Origin: Balneola sp.
GTDB lineage: Bacteria > Bacteroidota > Rhodothermia > Balneolales > Balneolaceae
NCBI GenBank assembly: GCA_002696035.1
Contig: NZQV01000010.1
Location: 620,001-684,000, forward strand
DNA length: 64,000 bases
Reading direction: 5' to 3'
Numbering within the stretch: position 1 is the stretch's first letter; the number at the start of each line of letters is the position of its first letter. This document shows, piece by piece, positions 27,762 through 36,000 of this stretch. The notes beneath the pieces are model-generated. The model was not told the origin of the DNA. It saw nothing but the letters and a program-made list of their open reading frames with translations, and ran no database searches. Position numbers and translations under genes: made by a program.

Positions 27762-27919
27762 TTTGCAACGTAGGCTAGTATGTAGTCAAAAGGAGACCCT
27801 TCATTGGTCGCTTTGAAATCCAACTTAACTCTCGGACGCCAAAAATTCACCTCATCTGGCTGCTGCTGAGCCAGAAAGTGAAACCAATCATCATCTGTGA
27901 CGCCAATGTAGAATTTCAT
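27758..27919 (-). pseudogene. Truncated HNH-endonuclease N terminus
   Basis: 53 codons. The first ~43 residues (MKFYIGVTDDDWFHFLAQQ, then DEVNFWRPR, FKATNEGSPF) match the conserved N-terminal region of HNH endonucleases that often accompany restriction and BREX loci. In full-length proteins this region runs on into a longer protein with a C-terminal HNH. Here the homology stops and a short unrelated tail ends at the inverted repeat beside the integrase. The start overlaps the preceding gene's stop (ATGA), so it was the last gene of the BREX operon. I infer truncation by recombination at the element boundary. The family match is from memory and needs a profile search. Confidence 0.6.
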
Positions 27920-28512
27920 TTATATGTAAAATTGTCATCGAGTATTTCTCCAGTGCTCGATGTTTTTATCATCTTCCCATTTTTAAATATAAGAATTACA
28001 TGGCCGTATAAGCTCATTTCATCATAATCATCAAAAATGTCCTTTGACAATAAGTCCCCATTTCTTAAGTGAATTTTATGCCCAAAAAGTTTATTGGCGT
28101 CGGCATCGTACTCCGAATAATGTGCCTGATGAAATGATTTGATTAAGCCGTTAGGCAGTACTTCAAACTCAGCATATTCGGGTTCAATAAGTAGCTTTCC
28201 CATTTGGTTAGTTACACCAAATAATTCCATACTATCCCAATTGCTATACATGATAGTTCTTAATTCATTGTCCAGGGGATAGGCTTCAATAACTGTACCT
28301 GTGTATTTATCTGGAAGTGTTTCGTTTAAATTGGCAATCAAATCTCCACTATGGTCTAAGTAATGAACTTCACTTCCATCTTCGTTTAAAATAACTCCGC
28401 AAATGAATTCATTAAAGATCTCAATGGATTCGTATATGGGTAAGGTTAACCGTATACCGGAGTCATTTACTAAACCGTAAGCTTCATTTACTTCATATGT
28501 TTTAACTGGCAC
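27916..28512 (-). CDS. WG-repeat-like protein of unknown function
   Basis: 198 aa. Two stretches, AYGLVNDSGIRLTLPIYESI and LFGVTNQMGKLLIEPEYAEF, fit the WG/beta-strand repeat pattern (xGLxDxxGKxxIxPxYxxI). No catalytic motif and no signal peptide are seen. It begins 2 bp after the brxL stop and overlaps the truncated HNH gene, so it is co-transcribed with the BREX genes. WG-repeat proteins are usually binding scaffolds; here a regulatory or antitoxin-like role can only be guessed. Confidence 0.7.
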   Translation of the reverse strand: MPVKTYEVNEAYGLVNDSGIRLTLPIYESIEIFNEFICGVILNEDGSEVHYLDHSGDLIANLNETLPDKYTGTVIEAYPLDNELRTIMYSNWDSMELFGVTNQMGKLLIEPEYAEFEVLPNGLIKSFHQAHYSEYDADANKLFGHKIHLRNGDLLSKDIFDDYDEMSLYGHVILIFKNGKMIKTSSTGEILDDNFTYK

Positions 28513-28514
28513 TT

Positions 28515-30536
28515 CTACCCCTCCCTCAAATAAGTAATCTCACACCCCTTACACTTCCGTACTTCTTGGTAGTGATCTGCGATATCAAACCAGCCATTGG
28601 TCTTTTGGTAGATGTCCAAGCCACGACCCAAAATGATTTTCCATCCGTTATTTAATTGAATAGAGCGGTCATGAATCTCTTCATCAAACTCGTAGCTGAA
28701 TTTGATTCCAACAGGCTCGAGCGAGTTTATCATATCTGTGAATGCATCTTTAGCATTTTCGATATAATCTTCGTTGTTATTTGTTTTTAAATGGATAGTT
28801 ACCTCTTCATCCGGCTCTTTCAAATCCGCAACCAATCGTGCAAGTTCCATGAAGTTTTTCAATTGGTAGGGCAGCCTTATATAAGGATCGATTACATCTA
28901 TTTCTGTAGCTCCTTTAAGGTATGGACCAAATAATTTCTTATAACTTACCCCAGTCTGATTTTCCCTGATTATTTTTTGACCGGCTTCCGGCAGTCGTTG
29001 AGGTGATTTTTCTTGCTTCGACCCATCGTAACTTATTGTCTCTTCGCCTTGATCACTCTCTCCACCATCACCAGTCAACGATCCATACTCGATCACCTCA
29101 AGTGTCTGAATGGATTCCTTTTTACCGGATGAGTTTATAGTATAGCCGAAGTCAACCTCTTCAAAGGTCTCATCCATTTTTATTAGCTGCTGTTTTACCC
29201 GCATTCTATTCTCTATTGCTATGTCCAGCAGCTCTTTGGCTTCATCTTCGGTGTACTCTCCATGTGGATATATAACTTTCAGTAATCCGGAGAAAGTTTT
29301 GGACACAGAATCTCTATCTCTGGTTGTAATGGAATCAGATAGCTCAAAATAATTTTTATAAGCTTGGGTATTATCCTCTTTGCGTAGTTCCTTTAAAATT
29401 TCAGCCAGATAATCCACGATGAAACCATAATCCGTAGTAAACATCTCATTTCTAAGCTTTTGGATTTCCCACCCCGGTATGTAAGCATGAAGTCGATCTA
29501 AAAATGCAGTGTCGTAGTATTGTGGAGGCAAAGCATCAAATAGATCGCTATGTTTGATCATATAAGGCACTGCATGATCTGTGTTTCCAACAAAGGTCAT
29601 AGAAGCTGAGGCTCCATACACCTCTGTTCCCCTTGAAAAAGACTTATTGGCCATGTAATTCTTCATAATATCAACCAGCCCACGATCTGCTTTCTTCGTT
29701 TTTCCGGCAAATTCATCGTAAGCCACCACATCCCAGTAACCAACCAAACCTATATCTCCGGTACTATTGTTGACGAATAGCTTAGCTTTTGTCACTTCTC
29801 CACCGGAAATAAGAATTCCATGCGGTGACATCTCAGAGTAAATGTGAGATTTACCGGTTCCCTTAGGACCAAGTTCGATCAGGTTGTAATTATTCTCTGC
29901 AAAGGGTACCAGTCGGGTAAGCTGCAATAGCTTTGACCTGTCCGAGAATTCCTCAGGATTTAACCCAATGGAGTGCATTAAGGTATTTATCCACTCTTCT
30001 TTGCTGAAGTGCTTGCGGGCAGTTTTAAACTCCTCAAGATCGATATTCGCAATCTGAATCGGTTTAAGATTTTCAATTATCCAGGGAGAAACACCCTTCT
30101 CTTCCGTGTATTCATATCCGAGGGTTATGATGCACCAAACCCCACCGGACAACAATTTCTTATGAGTTGTTACAATCTGTGAATTGATACCAACATTTTT
30201 CAGGCCAAGGTTTGCAAAAGAGGCCTCATACATATCTTTATCTTCATTCAATCGGACCGATACTTTATCGATAATTCGATGCGATCCCTTTTCCCGAATG
30301 TTTGATTTAATGGCCTGCGATTCATCTCTGTGGACAAAATGATCTGCTATAATCTTTTTAACCTGTTCCACCCCCTGATTTATCGTTTCCTCGTCATCTG
30401 TCGCACAATACTGCCCTAACAAATATTCGAGTACATAAGTGGGAACTATTGCATTTCCCTTTACTAATTTAGTCAGGTCTTTTCTAACAACTTTACCCGG
30501 AAAATGCTGGTTTAATGCTTTATCTAATTCAGTCAT
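28515..30536 (-). CDS. brxL: BREX BrxL AAA+ protein with MITD1-like C-terminal domain
   Basis: 673 aa. Residues 1-460 match BrxL closely in pattern: the MTELD start, VVRKDLTKLVK, VLEYLLGQYCATDDEE, Walker A GPKGTGKS (223-230) and Walker B VVAYDEFAG (270-278). Canonical BrxL then ends in a Lon-like domain. Here a polar linker (~465-528) leads instead to a domain (~531-673) with IDPYIRLPYQL, IHDRSIQLNNGW and ILGRGLDIY, the hallmark set of the MITD1 C-terminal phospholipase-D-like fold. No Lon Ser-Lys dyad is visible. It lies 2 bp after pglZ. BrxL is a DNA-binding hexameric ATPase needed for phage restriction in type 1 BREX; the swapped domain may give a new target-binding role. Confidence 0.9.
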   Translation of the reverse strand: MTELDKALNQHFPGKVVRKDLTKLVKGNAIVPTYVLEYLLGQYCATDDEETINQGVEQVKKIIADHFVHRDESQAIKSNIREKGSHRIIDKVSVRLNEDKDMYEASFANLGLKNVGINSQIVTTHKKLLSGGVWCIITLGYEYTEEKGVSPWIIENLKPIQIANIDLEEFKTARKHFSKEEWINTLMHSIGLNPEEFSDRSKLLQLTRLVPFAENNYNLIELGPKGTGKSHIYSEMSPHGILISGGEVTKAKLFVNNSTGDIGLVGYWDVVAYDEFAGKTKKADRGLVDIMKNYMANKSFSRGTEVYGASASMTFVGNTDHAVPYMIKHSDLFDALPPQYYDTAFLDRLHAYIPGWEIQKLRNEMFTTDYGFIVDYLAEILKELRKEDNTQAYKNYFELSDSITTRDRDSVSKTFSGLLKVIYPHGEYTEDEAKELLDIAIENRMRVKQQLIKMDETFEEVDFGYTINSSGKKESIQTLEVIEYGSLTGDGGESDQGEETISYDGSKQEKSPQRLPEAGQKIIRENQTGVSYKKLFGPYLKGATEIDVIDPYIRLPYQLKNFMELARLVADLKEPDEEVTIHLKTNNNEDYIENAKDAFTDMINSLEPVGIKFSYEFDEEIHDRSIQLNNGWKIILGRGLDIYQKTNGWFDIADHYQEVRKCKGCEITYLREG

Positions 30537-30538
30537 AA

Positions 30539-33049
30539 TTATAGATCAAAATCATTGGGTTGAGATGCTACAAGCTGATATCGGAATTCCTTGTATTTCT
30601 TCCATTGTGAAGAGCCTTTGATTTCCTCTTCCAATCTAAGCACGATCCATTCTCCATAATGCTCAGAAGCAGCGCTGGATAGATGGAAGGTGTATTTTTC
30701 TTCTCTGTTTCGTTGAGAACCACTTTCAAAATCGAATGTAAACGTAAATTCATCAGAAAGCTTTGTGCCTTCTTCAGTGTAAATAGCAGCTTTCAGTGTT
30801 CGGGCCAATACTTTATCTGAAACCGGTTCTGTCTGAATAAATGATACCGGCAGCAGATTAGATGAAATTCGATCTGATTTTTTAATGATATCAATTTCAA
30901 CCAATTGCGCTTGCCGGCCGGCTTTGTATCCGACTTTCATAACCGGAATTAACACTTCCTGGATGGAAGCTCCCCCATGCACAAACCTGCTTCCGGCTCC
31001 TCTTACTCGTAATCTGTTGATGGATTTAGGAATGAGCACATCTAAGTCTTCTTGTAACCCGAGCTGACCTCCTTTAAAATGTGTGAATGAATCATTGCCT
31101 TTTAGTCCCTTTCCAAGAACAAACCTGCGGTTAAATTTCCACACATCCCCATCAACTTCTGAAACCGCAAAATCACTTTCGTGGAGTTCTTCATTTTGAT
31201 ATAAAAATCCATGATCGGAAGTTACCAACACATTCGTATGAGCCATGATCGTGTTGATTCTTACCAACAGATTGATCAAATACTCAAGTTCTTCTTCTAC
31301 CACTTCAAACACCCTTTGTTCGCTGTCTCTGTCATCTCCGGTTTTATCGATGAGGTTATGGTAGATATAGATCAGATCATGAGCCTTTGTAAAATCCCGA
31401 CCTTCTTTCTTACTGTGCATTTCCATGTAAGCTTCGGCACTAATAGCAGCAGACTCAATATCCGGAATTTGTTTCAGAATCTTTTCGCGGGATTGCTGTC
31501 CTACTGTTGAGTTCCCATTGCTTTCAACCGTGTCTCCACCCTCTTTGATTTCAAGGTTGGAGTGTGGTAAAAGTGATGCCATTCCCAATTGAGTGTAAGA
31601 AGGAAGGGAACTGATCATGTATGAAAAATCATCTTCAACAAAGCGATGATCTGAGATCATCTTTTGGAACAGTTCTCTTCCGGCCTCATATCTGAGTGCA
31701 TCTGAAATTACTACGATCACACGCTGCTGCTTGTCAACAAAAGGTTTGACATATTGATTATAAAAGTCTGCCTGAGCAGTCCTTCCTGTAGATGGCCAGA
31801 CCTCTAAAGTATCCACCTGATGTTGCCACTTTTGGTTTATGTTCAACAGCCAATCGTTGGAATACATCTTTTCAATCTTATCGGCCAGAGCTTTTAGAAT
31901 GCTGCTTTGCTTACTCAACCTATAATTGAACACAAACTTTCGATAATAGAAATCTACCTGATAAAGGGATTCGCTGTACCGTTTCGCCCCGTCTTCTAAA
32001 GAATTGAAGAAGATTTCATTTGTATCAAAATCCCGAATTGAATGAATAAGTAATGATGCATACTCAACTGCTTCGTAAAAAGGTTTAAAGGTGGAGTGCC
32101 AAAACTTGTTCGTCCGGATTCTACAGATATTCTGCACTCGTTCATCCGAAATATCCTCATCAAGTAGTAGTGTAACCATGCTCGACAGTATTTCACGATC
32201 TGTTCGTTCAAACAAGTCATCGGAAACAAGCTCATCGATCGGTTTACCTGATACCAGTTGATCAATATCCAGGTCTTCCTGTACTTGCTTTGAAAGATTT
32301 TTAAAGGATTCATCAATCCCTTTTGTTTGTTTCCAGCGGGAAAGCAGAATTTTAGCTTCGTGATGATTTGTTCCGGTTCGTGTAATCGGAAAGTGCTCTT
32401 TGAATATGGTAAGCAAGAAATCGTATAAAGAGGGTTCAGCTACAGCATAATCATACCGCTCTGCTACTTTATCCCAGAAGAATTGCCTTAGCTCAAAACG
32501 ATCCAGCTCATTTTCGATCTGTTCTTCTTTTCCATTCGCTTTCTGTGTTATGAATTGTAGCAGCTGCCCTTGCAGATCCACCTCGATCGTATTAAATGTG
32601 ACAGACAGCATTTTATTCAAACACTGGTCATAAGAATCTTTAGGGTTATACAGCTCAAGGAACTTCTCGTTTCGTGCCTTACTATCAAAGAATTTGGCAT
32701 GGTTATCTACCAAAGGTTTGAGCTCAAAGGGTAAACCAAGCTCCTGAAGAACTAAACCGGAGGGGTCGCTATGATACACCTTATGCGCTAGTTGCAGATC
32801 CAATAACCAATTATCCGAGTCTTTAGGCTGCTCATATGGAAAGTACAGTAAGAATTTTTGTTCAGGCTGCTTTTTACTTACCAAATGCTTCACAAAAAAT
32901 GGATTCCCATCACAGTTCACCTTCTCAACGGCATCCAGATTTAACGAACTAAATGCTTCACTAAATTCCTGTTCCGAATCATACCAAAATATGATGCGGT
33001 GCTTTTCAAACAGGCCTTTAAGATTCTTTTCTAACTTATTTTGTGTCAT
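30539..33049 (-). CDS. pglZ: BREX phosphatase-like PglZ (type A)
   Basis: 836 aa, the normal length for PglZ-A. The alkaline-phosphatase-superfamily core is visible as VIVVISDALRYEAGRELF near residue 448 and VTSDHGFLYQ near residue 608, which carry the metal-binding Asp/His. The N-terminal region shows the PglZ pattern (KHRIIFWYD, then FDSKARNEKFLELYNP). PglZ is essential in BREX and acts with PglX and BrxC; its natural substrate is unsettled. It begins 9 bp after the giant helicase and ends 2 bp before brxL. Confidence 0.93.
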   Translation of the reverse strand: MTQNKLEKNLKGLFEKHRIIFWYDSEQEFSEAFSSLNLDAVEKVNCDGNPFFVKHLVSKKQPEQKFLLYFPYEQPKDSDNWLLDLQLAHKVYHSDPSGLVLQELGLPFELKPLVDNHAKFFDSKARNEKFLELYNPKDSYDQCLNKMLSVTFNTIEVDLQGQLLQFITQKANGKEEQIENELDRFELRQFFWDKVAERYDYAVAEPSLYDFLLTIFKEHFPITRTGTNHHEAKILLSRWKQTKGIDESFKNLSKQVQEDLDIDQLVSGKPIDELVSDDLFERTDREILSSMVTLLLDEDISDERVQNICRIRTNKFWHSTFKPFYEAVEYASLLIHSIRDFDTNEIFFNSLEDGAKRYSESLYQVDFYYRKFVFNYRLSKQSSILKALADKIEKMYSNDWLLNINQKWQHQVDTLEVWPSTGRTAQADFYNQYVKPFVDKQQRVIVVISDALRYEAGRELFQKMISDHRFVEDDFSYMISSLPSYTQLGMASLLPHSNLEIKEGGDTVESNGNSTVGQQSREKILKQIPDIESAAISAEAYMEMHSKKEGRDFTKAHDLIYIYHNLIDKTGDDRDSEQRVFEVVEEELEYLINLLVRINTIMAHTNVLVTSDHGFLYQNEELHESDFAVSEVDGDVWKFNRRFVLGKGLKGNDSFTHFKGGQLGLQEDLDVLIPKSINRLRVRGAGSRFVHGGASIQEVLIPVMKVGYKAGRQAQLVEIDIIKKSDRISSNLLPVSFIQTEPVSDKVLARTLKAAIYTEEGTKLSDEFTFTFDFESGSQRNREEKYTFHLSSAASEHYGEWIVLRLEEEIKGSSQWKKYKEFRYQLVASQPNDFDL

Positions 33050-33058
33050 CTAAAACAA

Positions 33059-36000
33059 CTATTTCTCTGAGTTAAACCAACAAAATACTTTGCCATCTCC
33101 AACATAGAATTTATATTTTTCTTTTGTGAATATAGCAGTTGATATATCCTCTATGAGGAAATCATTAAAATTACTTACCCCGATTTGATCTTTAAAAGCA
33201 TTTTTAGATCCAAAATATTCTTCTTCGAAGTTATATTGATCGAACCTTGAAACGGGATGCTCATTTGTAAGAACCTCTTGGTCAATCTCGTTAACTTTTC
33301 GCAATGAGCTTGGATCAGGAGCTAAAATAAACAATTTCTTTTTAGCTCTACTGATTGCCACATTAATCAAATTTTTATTATTAAAGAATGTAGCTGATGA
33401 GTTTGAAATTTTGCTTGGGTTTTGGACAAGTATCACATGATCGGCTTGATCCCCTTGTGCTCCATGAACTGTTGATGCACTAATATTTGCATTACCAAAT
33501 CTAGACTCATCATTCTCCAATATATCTCTGAGAATTCTTGCCTGGATTCCATAAGGACTTAAGAGTAAAATACTTTCTTTATCCCCTACTACAGAACTAA
33601 TTCTATCGGCGAGTTCAATTGCAAGCACACAAGAATAGATATGATATATCGAGTATTTCCTATACTTATTTAATTTTGTGATTGGATTGCTCTCATTATC
33701 TACTCCGTGGACATCAAAGTTTAGATAGTAAATTTCATCTTTAAACTTTTTATCTAACTCTCCGGGGGTTTTATCATAGTAGTGTGAAAGCAATCCGTTG
33801 TACAGATATTTAGAATAAAGCTCTCCTATTATTCTATTACTCCTATACTGGGTTTTTAGATTATCAATCTTATAACCACCAATTGGAGTTTTTTCAATAT
33901 TAAATTTTTTCAGATCTAATAATGAATACAAGGATACCGTAGTCCACCCTTTGTAGGCAGTCTCTCCAGGATGAGGGGTCATCCCTACCGGTTTTATTTG
34001 AAATGGGTCACCAGCTATGGTAACCTTTGGTAATTTAGAATTACCTACTTCTGTTTGTGAGTTTACTGTTAGCAAAGCATGCAATGCATAAGCTAAGGGT
34101 ACCATAGAGGCCTCATCAATGATCAAATACTCATCACAATCCTCACTCCCATTTAAGTAAACCCTAACAGGATCATTAAATACATAACGGTGAATGGTAG
34201 TTGCAACTAAGGTTTGATTACCGCTTGGTAAAGATCTACCAACTAAAGTACTCGGGATTTTATCACTCTTTGAGTTTCCAAATCGATAAACAATTTCTGA
34301 GCTAAAATCACTTTTAAGAAAACTGATCAACAACTCATTTTCTTGCTGTGAAAAGCCTATATCCAATTCAAGTAACTGATCCGGTTCGTGAATTAGGTCC
34401 AGACATTTTTCTATAAAAACATCCGCAGCTTTATTTGTGGGAGTTAGTGTTAGAACTTTTGCCTGTCCATCATTCTCTTTTGCCTGCGCTAAAGCCAATA
34501 AAGATAGAATTACCGATTTTGTTGTTTTTCCGGTTCCCGGAGGGCCAAAAATGAAACCTAATGAATTTGAATCCCATTTCTTTGTTATTCGATCCTTTAA
34601 ATCATCATCTTTCACTATTAACTCATTCGCAAATAATTCATGATGTAAACCGGTTAACCAAGGATCTGTTTTAGGAAGCTTAATAAAGGCTTTAATTTTA
34701 GGATCTCTACAAAAAGAAGCTAGTTCGTTCTTACTTGCTCCTTCAAGCAAGCGAAGTTCAATTTCAAAATCTCCAACTTCTATAACTGAAGCAGATATCT
34801 TTATTTTATCAGAAGTATTTTCGGAATAAATTTCCACATGCTTTAATTCTTCAAAAACTTCAAGAAATCCGGGAATTGTATCATACATATATTTACTCAG
34901 TACAATCGTACCCGTAGATGCAGACTTCACCGAATTAAACTTCAGTTTCGTACCCCTGTAATAATTTTCTTCCTTTCTGGCTTTCTCCCATAAAATTGAG
35001 TTTTCTAACCATTCTCCGGAATTTATCTTCGACTCTCTGGTAAGCTGCTTATAAAAATAATCATCAGATCTTCTATTTCTTGCTTCATTTGGATCTATCT
35101 TTTTATAGTCATTAAGAATGTTTTGAACAGCATCATTAGCCGATGCATTATCATTCATTTTTCCTTTAATAAGACCATATAGGTTTTCTTCATCCTCAAA
35201 TGTATCAGTAATACCACCTATAAAGACCGTTTCAGTTTGATCATCCAGATTAAAATAATTCTCCTCATACCTTTTGAAAACGAAACCATCAAATTGGTAA
35301 CATTGGGGGATCTTTCCTTCAAATAAGTGCAAAGAGTACTTAATATCCGAACGCTCCCACTCTTTGATAAATCTATGAGATAGATTTAGTCTTTGTTGTT
35401 TACCAATTTCTACATCGTTTTGAGAAACGATCTTAATTTCTTTCAATCCATTTGTGTAGAATTGCTCAGTATACTCTGCATCAACCAGATAAAAATCATT
35501 ATCAGAGATGGTTTTTAGAATATCATCCAAGTTATAGTTTGGTGATTCTTTGTTATTTTCAGTTATAAGATAAATATCTCCTTCTGCTAAATGGTCTTTT
35601 AACAATGGCTGAATAGTAGGTTCATGCCCGGAAACTTCTACTATGACTGGTAAAGGAACACTTGAACGACCAACCGATTTTGCTTTAGCTGAAGTAATGA
35701 TTTTTGCTAAGACAGATTTCGTAAATCCTGTTAGATGAGCTTCATGTACTGATAAGAATTCAAATAACCTGGAGAAATCTTTGACTTCTCGTAACTCATC
35801 AATTAAGCCAGTTTGCTTTGAGTCTGCATAATTTTTAATAATTGATCTTCTTAATTTGACGTGAGGATGCTTTTCGGTTTTTAGTCCGTTCTTTTCAAGA
35901 AAAGCTACCCTATTTGAAATTTCACTCTTCGTGCTTTCCAGCCATTCGATGAGTGGACTAATTAAATACTCACTTTCCAGACCAAACTCATTTGGGTAGA

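Noticed and set aside
30546-30556. TCAAAATCATT, an 11-nt match to the tRNA/element junction, as second attachment site
   Set aside because: It lies inside the last codons of pglZ and has no tRNA sequence beside it; chance match.
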